Shown here one piece after another: positions 1-8,859 of a DNA stretch of 64,000 nucleotides (position 1 is the stretch's first letter; each line of letters begins with the position of its first letter). The stretch is from Lysinibacillus sp. KCTC 33748. GTDB lineage: Bacteria > Bacillota > Bacilli > Bacillales_A > Planococcaceae. The notes under the pieces are model-generated. The model made no database searches. It was not told the DNA's origin and saw only the letters and a list, made by a program, of their open reading frames with translations. Position numbers and translations under genes: made by a program. Location: positions 1-64,000 of the forward strand of contig NZ_MWSJ01000017.1 in the NCBI RefSeq assembly GCF_002237755.1, in the 5' to 3' direction.

Positions 1-94
1 TCACACCCGTTCCCATACCGAACACGGAAGTTAAGCTCTTTAGCGCCGATGGTAGTTGGGGGCTTCCCCCTGTGAGAGTAGGACGTCGCTAGGC
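1..94 (+). rRNA. rrf: 5S ribosomal RNA, 3' part
   Basis: The first ~94 bases match the body and 3' end of a bacterial 5S rRNA: the CCCAUACCGAACACGGAAGUUAAG core, the GCCGAUGGUAGU segment and the GAGAGUAGGACGUCGCUAGGC end. The 5' ~20 bases lie outside the window. A terminator follows at once, so this is the distal end of an rRNA operon on the plus strand. No tRNA follows it. Confidence 0.96.
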
Positions 95-100
95 AATCTA

Positions 101-139
101 AAGTCTGAGAATTATTTCTCAGGCTTTTTTATTTTTTTT
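101..139 (+). terminator. rRNA operon terminator
   Basis: A 10-bp stem (AGTCTGAGAA with TTCTCAGGCT, loop TTAT) is followed by a long T-rich run. It sits 7 nt after the 5S rRNA and is a standard rho-independent terminator for the rRNA operon. Confidence 0.9.
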
Positions 140-178
140 AGGCTGTCTTATACAAACAATGTATAGGACAGCCTTTTA
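140..178 (+). terminator. second, back-to-back hairpin terminator
   Basis: AGGCTGTC...GACAGCCT with an inner TATAC/GTATA stem forms a long hairpin followed by TTTT. Placed directly after the first terminator, it is probably a safety terminator. It may also stop leftward transcription from the LytTR gene, although the T-run is better on the plus strand. Confidence 0.65.
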
Positions 179-200
179 TCTTTATTCAGCGAATGTTTTT

Positions 201-226
201 CTGTGCGAAAGCAAAGCGACAGCACA
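201..226. repeat. solo fragment of the dispersed repeat family
   Basis: TGTGCGAAAGC-AAAGCGACAGCACA is nearly the reverse of the inner segment (GCTGTCGCTTTGCTTTCGCACAG-like) of the dispersed repeats described elsewhere, and its ends pair (TGTGC/GCACA). A similar solo piece lies at 25232-25254. Confidence 0.5.
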
Positions 227-253
227 ATAATAGTAATTACGCTAAGACAAAAT

Positions 254-925
254 CTAAAATTCAAGAGCATTTCGAAGATTATTTAAATAAGATTGGCTAA
301 CGGGTAGTTCACTTCCATCCTTTAAAGTGACAATAAAATTGGAAGTAAGATCACGAGCCATTTTTTTTATGAAATGAATATTAACAATATAAGATCTATG
401 AATGCGAATAAAAGATGACGGTAGACGCATTTGGAGTTCTTTCAGTGTAATACTTGTTTTAAATTGTTCTCCCTCCACATAAAACCACGTTTTTTTCTGC
501 AGACTTTCAATATGAGAGATTTTTTCAATTGCAATAGGATTCCATTCTTCTTCTTGCTTTCCTGTTAAAAATTGATAGGGCTCTAATTTCTTTTCGGTAA
601 AGGTTGAAGGTAATACTACAATAAGTGCTGCAGGTACATCTAAAATGTTAATAGGATAACCTATCCCATAATACGGTGTTTCGAATAAGGAATTATCTAG
701 AACGGCGTCTGTTCGTTTCCTTGTGCGTAGTACTTGTTCTGCAATGCTACCGGATTGTACTTGCTGGCCTACTTCTAAGTTAATGTTTTGATGTCCAGAA
801 TGAAAATAAATATAAGAGTTTTCAGCGGCAATTGCGATGGATGAATTGACTGGAACCCAGTCCTTTAGCATTGAAATAAACTGTTGTGAAATATCTTTTG
901 GCAAAGAATTAAACTCATTATTCAT
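254..925 (-). CDS. LytTR-domain transcriptional regulator
   Basis: 223-residue protein. The C-terminal ~95 residues form a LytTR DNA-binding domain: the conserved SFIRIHRSYIVNIHFI segment and the closing VSQSYLNNLR segment are clear. The N-terminal ~120 residues have no receiver aspartate or membrane segment and look like a small soluble sensor of GAF/PAS size, which I could not assign. I chose the start at 925 (MNNEF) because AAGGGGG lies 9 nt upstream; a longer frame to 961 would run through that site. It is divergent from aceA-aceB with ~214 bp between, so it may respond to a metabolite and control the glyoxylate shunt. That link is inference from position only. Confidence 0.85.
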   Translation of the reverse strand: MNNEFNSLPKDISQQFISMLKDWVPVNSSIAIAAENSYIYFHSGHQNINLEVGQQVQSGSIAEQVLRTRKRTDAVLDNSLFETPYYGIGYPINILDVPAALIVVLPSTFTEKKLEPYQFLTGKQEEEWNPIAIEKISHIESLQKKTWFYVEGEQFKTSITLKELQMRLPSSFIRIHRSYIVNIHFIKKMARDLTSNFIVTLKDGSELPVSQSYLNNLRNALEF

Positions 926-945
926 TGTGAATATCCCCCTTATTT

Positions 946-958
946 GTAAACAGTTTAC
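946..958. promoter_or_regulatory. perfect palindrome GTAAAC-A-GTTTAC
   Basis: A perfect 6+1+6 palindrome lies just upstream of the LytTR gene's ribosome binding site. It contains ACAGTTTA, which resembles a LytTR half-site. It also resembles a CcpA cre site, but the centre is odd-length and cre needs an even centre. Candidate operator for autoregulation. Confidence 0.4.
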
Positions 959-1037
959 CAAATTTCATCGCCAAAAAAAGCGGTTTCATCATTAAAATTT
1001 GGTGTTTTATCTAAAAATAATGAAAATTCAGAAGTTC

Positions 1038-1059
1038 TGTTATATATTAATTTACAACA
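1038..1059. promoter_or_regulatory. imperfect 22-bp palindrome upstream of aceA
   Basis: TGTTATATATT-AATTTACAACA pairs at 9 of 11 symmetric positions and lies ~80 bp upstream of the aceA start. Candidate regulator site for the glyoxylate genes. It shares the TGTTATA half-site with the palindromes at 4571 and 26936, but its other half does not match them. Confidence 0.3.
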
Positions 1060-1139
1060 AATAAACCTGTTATGGAACAGCGGATTAAAAGTTTTTTAAC
1101 AGAGTATATTGTCTACAAAGGGGAAGGTGGAATTTCAAT

Positions 1140-2423
1140 ATGTCAACACGTCAAGAAAAAATTCAAGCATTAGAAAAGCAATGGGCAGAGAACACTCGTT
1201 GGGCAGGTATTGAACGTGCATATTCAGCTGAAGAGGTTGTTAAGTTACAGGGCTCTGTTGTACTTGAACAAACTTTAGCAACTAAAGGTGCGGCTCGACT
1301 ATGGAACTCTTTACAAGAAGAACCGTTCATTAATGCGTTAGGTGCATTAACTGGTAATCAAGCTGTACAACAAGTGAAAGCTGGATTAAAAGCAATCTAC
1401 TTATCAGGCTGGCAAGTAGCTGCTGATGCTAACCTTTCTGGTCAAATGTACCCTGACCAATCCTTATATCCAGCAAACTCTGTACCAGCAGTAGTAAAGC
1501 GTATTAACCAAGCTTTACAACGTGCAGATCAGATCGATCATGCTGAAGGACGTGTTGATCAATTTGATTGGTTCGCTCCAATCGTGGCAGATGCTGAGGC
1601 TGGCTTCGGTGGTCCACTAAACGTATTTGAGCTTGTAAAAGGTATGATTGAAGCTGGAGCTGCTGGTGTTCACTTAGAAGACCAATTAGCTTCTGAGAAA
1701 AAATGTGGACACTTAGGCGGTAAAGTTTTACTTCCAACACAAAATGCTGTTCGTAACTTAATTGCTGCTCGTCTTGCAACAGACGTAATGGGTGTTGATA
1801 CAATTTTAATCGCTCGTACAGATGCTGATGCTGCAGATATGGTAACATCTGATATCGATCCACGTGATGCTGAGTTTATTACTGGTGAACGTACTCCAGA
1901 AGGCTTCTTCCGTACAAAACCAGGTATCAAACAAGCAATTGCTCGTGGGTTAGCTTACGCGCCGTATGCAGATTTAATTTGGTGTGAAACTTCTAAACCA
2001 TCTCTTGAGGAAGCTCGTGAATTTGCGGCAGCTATTCATGCAGAATTCCCTGGTAAATTGCTAGCATACAACTGCTCACCTTCATTTAACTGGAAAGCAA
2101 ATCTATCAGAAGAAGAAATCGCAGAATATCAACGCGAGTTAGGTAAATTGGGATACAAATTCCAATTCGTAACATTAGCTGGTTTCCACGCATTAAACCA
2201 CTCTATGTTCGAGCTTGCGCATGATTATAAAGATAATGGTATGGCTGCATACTCTAAGCTACAACAAGCTGAGTTTGCATCAGAATCAAAAGGCTACACA
2301 GCTACTCGCCACCAACGTGAAGTAGGTACTGGTTACTTTGATGACGTATCTCAAGTTATCTCTGGTGGTACTTCTTCTACAACAGCGATGGCTGGCTCTA
2401 CTGAAACAGAACAATTCGTATAA
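1140..2423 (+). CDS. aceA: isocitrate lyase
   Basis: 427 residues, the normal length for the short bacterial form. It cleaves isocitrate to glyoxylate and succinate, the first step of the glyoxylate shunt used for growth on acetate or fatty acids; cytoplasmic, Mg-dependent. The catalytic loop KKCGHLGGK with Cys189 is intact. The [15 protein letters not shown] and YNCSPSFNW segments typical of the family are also present. AAGGTGG lies 9 nt before the ATG. Malate synthase follows 110 bp downstream on the same strand, so the two probably form one operon, with a LytTR regulator divergent upstream. Confidence 0.98.
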   Translation: MSTRQEKIQALEKQWAENTRWAGIERAYSAEEVVKLQGSVVLEQTLATKGAARLWNSLQEEPFINALGALTGNQAVQQVKAGLKAIYLSGWQVAADANLSGQMYPDQSLYPANSVPAVVKRINQALQRADQIDHAEGRVDQFDWFAPIVADAEAGFGGPLNVFELVKGMIEAGAAGVHLEDQLASEKKCGHLGGKVLLPTQNAVRNLIAARLATDVMGVDTILIARTDADAADMVTSDIDPRDAEFITGERTPEGFFRTKPGIKQAIARGLAYAPYADLIWCETSKPSLEEAREFAAAIHAEFPGKLLAYNCSPSFNWKANLSEEEIAEYQRELGKLGYKFQFVTLAGFHALNHSMFELAHDYKDNGMAAYSKLQQAEFASESKGYTATRHQREVGTGYFDDVSQVISGGTSSTTAMAGSTETEQFV

Positions 2424-2464
2424 GTTTCATAAAGTACGTGTATTCCTAAATTCATAATCATAGA

Positions 2465-2502
2465 TTAGTCTCTCCCGCTCCTCCTAAAGCGGGGGAAGAC
2501 TA
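2465..2502 (+). other. intergenic hairpin between aceA and aceB
   Basis: TAGTCTCTCCCGCT...AGCGGGGGAAGACTA forms a long stem with a short loop, with no T-run after it. It is more likely an mRNA-processing or stabilising structure, or a weak attenuator, than a terminator. Confidence 0.5.
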
Positions 2503-2533
2503 CTTAAAATCGCAAAGGTGGGGGAAATAACTG

Positions 2534-4132
2534 ATGGAACAAGCAACAACAGGTAAGCTTAAAATTGTTGGGGAACAAAATGAGCAAACAAAAGAAATTT
2601 TAACACCAGAAGCCCTTGAGTTTGTTCTTGCCCTGCACGAAAAATTTGATGCTCGTCGAAAAGAGCTGTTAGAGGCTCGTCAAGAACGCCAAAAGCGTCT
2701 TGATGCAGGTGAGAAACTCGACTTCTTACCAGAGACAAAGCATATCCGTGAGGGAAATTGGACAATTGCACCACTTCCAGCAGATTTGCAAGACCGTCGT
2801 GTAGAAATTACAGGACCTGTTGACCGTAAAATGGTTATTAATGCTTTAAACTCTGGTGCAAAAATGTTTATGGCTTGCTTTGAGGATGCATCTGCTCCGA
2901 CATGGGAAAACATGATTGGCGGCCAAATAAATATGCGTGATGCTATTAATAAAGCAATTGAGTTTACACAAGCATCTAATGGTAAAACGTATAAGTTAAA
3001 CGAAAACACAGCTGTGTTATTAGTGCGTCCACGTGGTCTTCATTTACTTGAAAAGCATGTACTAGTAGATGGCGAACCGATCTCTGGTAGTTTCTTTGAT
3101 TTCGGTCTGTATTTATTCCATAATGCTAAAAATGCATTGGCACAAGATACAGGACCATATTTCTACTTGCCGAAGCTTGAAAGCCATTTGGAGGCTCGCT
3201 TATGGAATGATGTCTTTGTGTTTGCACAAGATTATATCGGAATCCCACAAGGGACAATTAAGGCTACTGTATTAATCGAAACAATTTTAGCTGCATTTGA
3301 AATGGATGAAATTTTATATGAACTGCGTGAACATTCAGCTGGTCTGAATTGTGGACGCTGGGATTACATTTTCAGCTACATCAAGCGTCTACGTAATCAA
3401 CCTGATGTAATTTTACCGGACCGTGGACAAGTAACAATGACTGTACCATTCATGAAGGCATATACGTCTTTATGTATTCAAACATGTCATAAACGTAATG
3501 CTCCTGCAATGGGCGGTATGGCAGCACAAATTCCTGTTAAAGGGGATGACGATGCGAATGCTGTAGCGTTTGCAAAGGTTGCCGAAGATAAGCGTCGTGA
3601 GGCAACAGATGGCCATGATGGAACTTGGGTAGCACATCCGGGTATGGTTGCAACGGCGATGGAACAGTTTGATGCGATTATGACGACACCAAACCAAATC
3701 GATAAAAAACGTGAGGATGTAAATGTTACAGCGGAAGATTTAGTAGCTGTTCCAGAAGGTACAATTACACTTGAAGGGCTTCGAATTAACTGTAGCGTAG
3801 GGGTTCAGTACATTGCTTCTTGGCTACGAGGCAACGGAGCTGCACCGATTAACAACTTAATGGAGGATGCTGCAACTGCAGAAATCTCTCGTACACAAGT
3901 ATGGCAATGGATTCGCCATCCAAAAGGTATCTTGGGTGATGGCCGTGGTATTACATTGGCCTTTGTATTAGAAATCTTGGAGGAAGAGCTTGTGAAAATT
4001 AAAGAGGCTGTTGGGGAACAAGTCTATAACAGTGGCCGCTATGAAGAAGCTGCTGAGCTGTTTAAATCTTTAATTGAACAAGACGAATTTGCGGAATTCT
4101 TGACGCTTCCAGGTTACGAAAAATTAGCTTAA
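2534..4132 (+). CDS. aceB: malate synthase (type A)
   Basis: 532 residues, as expected for malate synthase A. It condenses glyoxylate with acetyl-CoA to give malate, completing the shunt started by the upstream isocitrate lyase. Family segments are clear: [51 protein letters not shown], and the C-terminal [16 protein letters not shown] with the expected catalytic aspartate at about 445. AAAGGTGGGGG precedes the ATG by 9 nt. Cotranscription with aceA is likely; a hairpin lies between them. Confidence 0.98.
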   Translation: MEQATTGKLKIVGEQNEQTKEILTPEALEFVLALHEKFDARRKELLEARQERQKRLDAGEKLDFLPETKHIREGNWTIAPLPADLQDRRVEITGPVDRKMVINALNSGAKMFMACFEDASAPTWENMIGGQINMRDAINKAIEFTQASNGKTYKLNENTAVLLVRPRGLHLLEKHVLVDGEPISGSFFDFGLYLFHNAKNALAQDTGPYFYLPKLESHLEARLWNDVFVFAQDYIGIPQGTIKATVLIETILAAFEMDEILYELREHSAGLNCGRWDYIFSYIKRLRNQPDVILPDRGQVTMTVPFMKAYTSLCIQTCHKRNAPAMGGMAAQIPVKGDDDANAVAFAKVAEDKRREATDGHDGTWVAHPGMVATAMEQFDAIMTTPNQIDKKREDVNVTAEDLVAVPEGTITLEGLRINCSVGVQYIASWLRGNGAAPINNLMEDAATAEISRTQVWQWIRHPKGILGDGRGITLAFVLEILEEELVKIKEAVGEQVYNSGRYEEAAELFKSLIEQDEFAEFLTLPGYEKLA

Positions 4133-4338
4133 CTTGCTTTCAGCATAGATTGATTTGAGATACGAATCTATTAAACGAACATATCCAAGCTTTCCTAAAT
4201 TGTTGTGGACTAAACTCGAATGGAGTCCACCTTATTCTACTAATGTAACGAGCGGGGTCTGTTCCCCCGTTCCTTACTGAAAATTGAACACGGTTACAAA
4301 AAAGGGGTCATGAATAAAGGGATTTAAAAGGGTAAAGG

Positions 4339-4383
4339 ATGTCTTACGAGCTTAGATGGGGAGCTTGTAAGGCATTTTTTTAT
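4339..4383 (+). terminator. terminator of the aceA-aceB operon
   Basis: ATGTCTTACGAGCTT pairs with GAGCTTGTAAGGCAT and is followed by eight T residues. The ~200 bases between aceB and this hairpin hold no gene; they contain a smaller GC-rich hairpin (GAGCGGGG/CCCCCGTTC, ~4249-4272). Confidence 0.85.
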
Positions 4384-4414
4384 CTTCTAAAACATTGCAA
4401 GGAGGGAGTATAAA

Positions 4415-4525
4415 ATGGAAATATTGCTGGCTCCCGGGGCGATGCCGGTAGTTGACGAAATTTATGATGCATTAGCAATAGTTGAAAGGGAATGTCTCGA
4501 ATTAATCATGAGACATCTCTTTTTT
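4415..4525 (+). other. short frame with strong RBS, ending in a terminator hairpin (possible gene remnant)
   Basis: A near-ideal ribosome binding site (AAGGAGGGAG) precedes an ATG at 4415 that opens a frame starting MEILLAPGAMPVVDEIYD. About 75 nt later a terminator-like hairpin appears (ATGTCTC at 4492-4498 with GAGACAT at 4510-4516, then a T-run to 4525). The frame runs without a stop into the GntR gene, but the real GntR start is at 4610. There is little room for a promoter after the aceB terminator, so this may be the leftover 5' end of a lost gene. Confidence 0.35.
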
Positions 4526-4570
4526 GATTGTTCAATTGGTCTCGTTTTTTATGCACAAAGAATGATTATT

Positions 4571-4591
4571 TGTTATATTAGCTATATAACA
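4571..4591. promoter_or_regulatory. probable GntR operator, TGTTATA-N7-TATAACA
   Basis: TGTTATAT-TAGCT-ATATAACA is a perfect 8-bp inverted repeat 19 bp before the GntR start, in the promoter region. The same half-sites with the same 7-base spacing recur at 26937-26957 upstream of an ABC transporter operon. Autoregulation is the usual mode for this family. Confidence 0.65.
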
Positions 4592-4609
4592 ATTTTGGAG
4601 ATGATAGTA

Positions 4610-5005
4610 ATGTTTATTCAAATAGAGCCACAATCTGATGTACCAATCTATGAACAGGTAACACGGCAAATTATTGAAGGTATTGCAAGAGGAGAAATGA
4701 AACCAGGAGATACCCTACCATCTGTACGTAGTTTAGCGGCTGATCTGGGCGTAAATATGCATACGGTTAATAAAAGCTATCATGAGCTAGAGCAAAAGGG
4801 GATTATTACTATTAGAGCCAAATCAGGTGCTATTATTCGTTCAACAGAGGAGCGAGCGTTAACTCTTGAACAATTTAAACAAATTGAAAAAAACCTAAAG
4901 CCTGTTGTGGTAGAAGGAATGGTGCTCGGCGCAACAGCCGAACAAATCGAGCACATGATAAAAAAGGTATTTTCCGATTTGCAAATACCTGCAGAAGGGG
5001 TGTAG
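4610..5005 (+). CDS. GntR-family regulator, YtrA subfamily
   Basis: 131 residues, the short YtrA type: an N-terminal winged helix-turn-helix (VPIYEQVTRQIIEGIARGEM, LPSVRSLAADLGVN, HTVNKSYHELEQKGII) and a short C-terminal dimerisation tail without an effector domain. I chose ATG 4610 because GGAG lies ~8 nt upstream and family members begin like this; an in-frame extension to 4415 crosses a terminator hairpin and the operator. It lies 3 nt upstream of a DUF1648 membrane protein and is surely cotranscribed with it. YtrA-type repressors usually control ABC exporters that respond to envelope stress. The matching operator at 26936 points to the yxlEFG-like operon as a trans target. Confidence 0.92.
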   Translation: MFIQIEPQSDVPIYEQVTRQIIEGIARGEMKPGDTLPSVRSLAADLGVNMHTVNKSYHELEQKGIITIRAKSGAIIRSTEERALTLEQFKQIEKNLKPVVVEGMVLGATAEQIEHMIKKVFSDLQIPAEGV

Positions 5006-5008
5006 CAT

Positions 5009-6106
5009 ATGCTACTTTTCGTTTTCTTAACCGTCTACCTCTTAACATTATCTCTACAAGTATTTGTTCCATATATAGTACGTGAGACAACCATTTTTGG
5101 CGTTACTGTACCTGAACAAAATGTAAAACATCCTGCATTACGTAATATGAAAAAGCATTATGCACAAATCGTTGGAATATCTGGTGTCCTATTTTTAATG
5201 ATTATGATTGCCAGCTATTATTACCTTGCACCATCTGAGTTTATGCAAGGTATTTTACTGCTTGGGTGCTTATTTGCAATGCTTGCAGTCAGTATGACAC
5301 TATATTGGATAAACCATCAAAAAGTTTTAAAACTCAAAAGGCAAGAGCAATGGGGCTTGAATATTAAACAAGTTCGTGCAGTTGACTTAACGGCACGTAG
5401 TCGTGATGAAATGCTTCCTTGGCCATTTTATGTAGTTCCTTTTGGTGTTACAGCGTTTTTAATTATCTTTACAATCCTCCATTATGATCAAATACCGGAT
5501 CATATTGCTGTACACTGGGGACCTAGCGGAGAAGCGGATTCTTGGAGAAGTAAAACATATTTTACAGCGGTTTCAATGCCGCTTGTTATGCTGATGATGC
5601 AATGTATGATGTGGGGAGTTGTAGATTCCATAAAGCGTTCTGCAATCAAGTTGGCCGTTAATCGTAAGGAAGAATCATTAGAAGATCAGTTGAAAAGCCG
5701 AAAGTATATGAGCTGGAACATTATGTTGTTAAGCTATGCCCTTACTATATTATTTACAGTATTACAGTTAAACAATATCTATCCTTCAATGACTTCAGGA
5801 AATAGGCTATTACCGATATTTATTTTATTTTTATGCCTTGTTTTTGGCTCTGTCCTTATTTACGCATGGAAAAAACGCAAGCTGAGAGTGGAATATGGAA
5901 ATAATGTTGTTTCAGAAGTAATGGATGTTGATGAGGATCGCTATTGGAAAGGTGGATTAATTTATGTGAATCGTCAAGATCCTTCCGTTTTTGTAGAGAA
6001 GCGTTTTGGGGTCGGTTGGACGATGAACTTTGCAAATCCACGAGGCTATATCGTAATTGGTTTGCCGTTACTTATATTGCTGTTGATTTCTTTCTTTTCG
6101 TTATAA
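5009..6106 (+). CDS. DUF1648 / DUF5808 membrane protein
   Basis: 365 residues with about eight hydrophobic segments. A DUF1648 domain is visible around residues 145-195 (YDQIPDHIAVHWGPSGEADSW, the family signature), and the C-terminal RYWKGGLIYVNRQDPSVFVEKRFG-like region matches DUF5808. DUF1648 is shared with SdpI-type immunity proteins, so a role in envelope protection is possible, but the function is unknown. GAAGGGG precedes the ATG. It starts 3 nt after the GntR stop and is probably under that repressor. Confidence 0.8.
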   Translation: MLLFVFLTVYLLTLSLQVFVPYIVRETTIFGVTVPEQNVKHPALRNMKKHYAQIVGISGVLFLMIMIASYYYLAPSEFMQGILLLGCLFAMLAVSMTLYWINHQKVLKLKRQEQWGLNIKQVRAVDLTARSRDEMLPWPFYVVPFGVTAFLIIFTILHYDQIPDHIAVHWGPSGEADSWRSKTYFTAVSMPLVMLMMQCMMWGVVDSIKRSAIKLAVNRKEESLEDQLKSRKYMSWNIMLLSYALTILFTVLQLNNIYPSMTSGNRLLPIFILFLCLVFGSVLIYAWKKRKLRVEYGNNVVSEVMDVDEDRYWKGGLIYVNRQDPSVFVEKRFGVGWTMNFANPRGYIVIGLPLLILLLISFFSL

Positions 6107-6124
6107 TATAAATGCGAAAGAAGT

Positions 6125-6201
6125 AAAAAATTCGCTACACTCCCGCGAGACAGCGATCATTGCATTTGTAGATCGCCCACACGGAATGGAGCGGATTTTT
6201 T
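6125..6201 (+). terminator. long-stem terminator after the DUF1648 gene
   Basis: AAAAAATTCGCT (6125-6136) pairs with AGCGGATTTTTT (6190-6201) with one mismatch. An inner perfect GCGATC/GATCGC hairpin lies at 6153-6176. The structure ends in a T-run. Confidence 0.55.
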
Positions 6202-6246
6202 GTTAAAGTAGTGTACCGGAAACAAGTTGGATGGGGGTAAGTTTGA

Positions 6247-6918
6247 ATGAAAATTCTCGTTGTAGATGATGATGTACATATTTTACAGCTAGTAAATATT
6301 TATCTGACAAAAGAGGGCTATCAGGTGATACAAGCGGAAAGCGGACAACAGGCTCTTCAACTACTTGAGGGAAACTTGCCTGATTTAGCTGTTGTAGATG
6401 TTATGATGCCGGGTATGGATGGTTTTACATTAACTAAGACATTGAGCCAGGACTACGATATTCCTGTACTGTTATTAACAGCAAAAGGTGAGCTTGAGGA
6501 CAAGGAACGAGGTTTTTTGGCAGGCTCAGATGACTATGTTGTAAAGCCTTTTGAACCTAAAGAATTGCTGTTTCGCATAGCAGCGATATTGCGTAGATTA
6601 GATAAAAAAAATCAGGTAACCATCCAGGTGAGCAGGCTAGTTATTGATCGTCGTAGCTTTGAGGTGGTCATTGGGGAAGATACACTGGTTCTGCCTTTAA
6701 AGGAGTTTGAACTATTGGCTTTACTTGCTTCCCGCCCGAATCAGGTGTTTACACGTAGTTTTATTATGGAGCAAGTGTGGGGCTATGACTACGATGGAGA
6801 TGAGCAGACTTTAAATACGCATGTGAAGCGGATTCGTGAGCGGCTGCATCGTTATGAAACAGGTGTTGAGATTACAACGGTGCGAGGCGTTGGCTATAAG
6901 CTAGAGGTTATTGGATGA
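6247..6918 (+). CDS. OmpR-family response regulator
   Basis: 223 residues: receiver domain (acidic pair DDD at 7-9, phosphoacceptor Asp51 in VVDVMMPGMDGF, KPF lysine near residue 101) followed by an OmpR/PhoB winged-helix domain with the characteristic EFELLALL and VWGYDYDGDEQTLNTHVKRIRERL segments. The stop overlaps the start of the histidine kinase by 4 nt, so they form a translationally coupled pair. Targets are not evident; the downstream small membrane protein at 8365 is the closest candidate. Confidence 0.95.
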   Translation: MKILVVDDDVHILQLVNIYLTKEGYQVIQAESGQQALQLLEGNLPDLAVVDVMMPGMDGFTLTKTLSQDYDIPVLLLTAKGELEDKERGFLAGSDDYVVKPFEPKELLFRIAAILRRLDKKNQVTIQVSRLVIDRRSFEVVIGEDTLVLPLKEFELLALLASRPNQVFTRSFIMEQVWGYDYDGDEQTLNTHVKRIRERLHRYETGVEITTVRGVGYKLEVIG

Positions 6919-8288
6919 TGAAAACGTTATATAGTAAATTTGTTGTCACGACAATGCTCGTTATGATCGGCAGCTTGTGTATCGGCTTTTTAGCGACGAA
7001 TATTTATTATCATCAAGTTGTAAAGGAAAAAAACGATGCGAAAAACGTGAAGATTGCGCAAGATATTGCAAAATACATTGAGTCGTCAAAGCCTAGCGAT
7101 TTAGAAAATTATTTAACAACTCTTGGGGAAATAGGTTATCAGATTTATGTAACAACCGGTGACGCAGGACATTTTTTCGGCGGTAAGTATCGTGATAAAG
7201 CACTACCGCCCAAAACTGTCGAGCGTGTTTTAAACGGGGAAATTTATCATGGTATGCGTGATTTTCCTAAAGAGACTTTTGTGACAGGCTTTTTTGCGAA
7301 TGAGCTAATAAATACGATAGGTGTGCCATTTACTTATGAAAATAAGCAGTATGCACTGTTCATTAGACCCGATATTCGCTTGTTGTTTTCTGAGGTTCAT
7401 ACGATACTTGGTGGACTTATTTTAGCGATGGCAGTACTTAGTCTGTTGGCAATGCTACTTTTTGCTAAGGCACTAATTCGCCCTATTACACAACTAACAG
7501 AGGCAACACATCAGCTTGCACATGAAAAATTCGATACGCTACTAGATATAGAGCGAGCTGATGAGATTGGACAATTAGCAGATAGTTTTAATGTCATGAC
7601 AGAAAAATTACAGGAAAATGATCGAATACGTAAAGAGTTTATTAGTAATGTGTCCCATGATTTTCAGTCGCCGTTGTTGAATATTCAAGGCTATGTAGAT
7701 TTACTAAAGAATCCCTTGCTTACCGACAAGGAAAGGCGGGAATATACAACGATTATTGAACTAGAAACGAAGCGTTTGTCGACATTAACTAAGCAATTAC
7801 TTTTACTAACGTCACTCGATCAATCTACAAGGTTGTTAAAGCGTGAGCCTTATCGTTTAGATGAGCAATTAAAGGAAACAGTAAGAAAATACCGCTGGCA
7901 GCTTGAAGATGCCAATGTACAATTATCGTATCAGCTAGAACCAATAATATGTAATGGTGATGCTGGGCTATTACAAAATGTTTGGGATAATTTATTGACG
8001 AACGCTATTAAATATAATGTCGAAGGTGGAGAAATTCATATTCACTTGCAAGAATTCTCAACCTCAATTGAAGTACTTATTGAGGACAGTGGCATAGGAT
8101 TGACTGCTGAACAACTACAAAAGGTATTTGATCGCTTTTATCGAGTAGATGAGTCCAGAACAAAGCAAGGTACTGGGCTTGGACTAGCCATTGTGAAGCA
8201 AATTGCCGAGCTACATGGGGGAACGGTTCATATAGAAAGTGTTATGAATTCCGGCACAAAGGTCCGCGTTCACTTACCAAAATTGTAA
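6915..8288 (+). CDS. sensor histidine kinase with HAMP domain
   Basis: 457 residues. N-terminal membrane helix (~8-28), an extracytoplasmic region of ~130 residues, a second helix (~160-183), a HAMP linker, an H-box with phosphorylated His248 in SNVSHDFQSPLLNIQGY, and a complete ATPase domain (N box NLLTNAIKYN, G1 DSGIGL, F box FDRFYR, G2 GTGLGLAI). It is the partner of the response regulator it overlaps. The signal sensed is not recognisable. All catalytic motifs are intact. Confidence 0.95.
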   Translation: MMKTLYSKFVVTTMLVMIGSLCIGFLATNIYYHQVVKEKNDAKNVKIAQDIAKYIESSKPSDLENYLTTLGEIGYQIYVTTGDAGHFFGGKYRDKALPPKTVERVLNGEIYHGMRDFPKETFVTGFFANELINTIGVPFTYENKQYALFIRPDIRLLFSEVHTILGGLILAMAVLSLLAMLLFAKALIRPITQLTEATHQLAHEKFDTLLDIERADEIGQLADSFNVMTEKLQENDRIRKEFISNVSHDFQSPLLNIQGYVDLLKNPLLTDKERREYTTIIELETKRLSTLTKQLLLLTSLDQSTRLLKREPYRLDEQLKETVRKYRWQLEDANVQLSYQLEPIICNGDAGLLQNVWDNLLTNAIKYNVEGGEIHIHLQEFSTSIEVLIEDSGIGLTAEQLQKVFDRFYRVDESRTKQGTGLGLAIVKQIAELHGGTVHIESVMNSGTKVRVHLPKL

Positions 8289-8364
8289 TGAGGAGTTCAT
8301 GTAAAGTTCATGTTCACGAGATAAACTGCTGACTAAGTTGAAAAAACTTAGGGGGAGTTATTGT

Positions 8365-8769
8365 ATGGAACTAAAATGGAGTATACGCCTTATTCGTCTT
8401 GCTGCGATTTTTGCTTTATTGGGAACGTATCTAGGCTCACATATTTCCGCCTCAGGTAGTTATGAATATAGACCGATACATGCACATATTTTGCTCGTAG
8501 GTTGGTTAAGTATGTTTGCATGGGGCATTTTCTATCGAGCTTTTAAAGTGAAATCGCAAAAATTAGTAACAGCACATGGTTGGACGGCTATTCTCGGGGT
8601 TTTTGGTTTAACACTAGGCATGTGGTTCTACAATATAAATCCATTTCATTTTAGCAGTACATTTACATTAATTTTCTTTATTATAGGTGGGACAACGCTA
8701 TTAATTAGCTTTGCTTTATTTATCGCTGTAACATTTATGGTGAATCTAAAAGAAGAAATGAAAAACTAG
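8365..8769 (+). CDS. small four-helix membrane protein, cytochrome-oxidase-subunit-I-like
   Basis: 134 residues with four predicted membrane helices. It carries RPIHAHILLVGWLSMFAWGIFYRAF, a pattern of histidines and aromatic residues seen in small proteins annotated as cytochrome-c-oxidase-like (haem-copper oxidase subunit I fold fragments). The start at 8365 is chosen because GGGGGAG lies 8 nt upstream; a longer frame to 8338 has no better site. It follows the two-component pair by 76 bp. The function is unknown; a haem-binding or oxygen-related role is only suggested. Confidence 0.7.
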   Translation: MELKWSIRLIRLAAIFALLGTYLGSHISASGSYEYRPIHAHILLVGWLSMFAWGIFYRAFKVKSQKLVTAHGWTAILGVFGLTLGMWFYNINPFHFSSTFTLIFFIIGGTTLLISFALFIAVTFMVNLKEEMKN

Positions 8770-8770
8770 A

Positions 8771-8813
8771 AAATACCGTGTCACTGTCTTTATGAGGTGG
8801 CACGGTATTTTAT
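8771..8813 (+). terminator. rho-independent terminator
   Basis: AAATACCGTG (8771-8780) pairs with CACGGTATTTT, with an inner CAC/GTG stem. It lies directly after the small membrane protein gene. Confidence 0.85.
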
Positions 8814-8859
8814 GCTATTGAAGCCTTTAAATAATGTATGGTTCTTCTGCAAAACGAGG

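Noticed and set aside
946..958. CcpA cre site upstream of the LytTR gene
   Set aside because: The palindrome has an odd centre (A), and spacing does not match the cre consensus.
1504..1930. Antisense frames within aceA
   Set aside because: Shadow frames of a strongly conserved coding sequence, with no ribosome binding sites.
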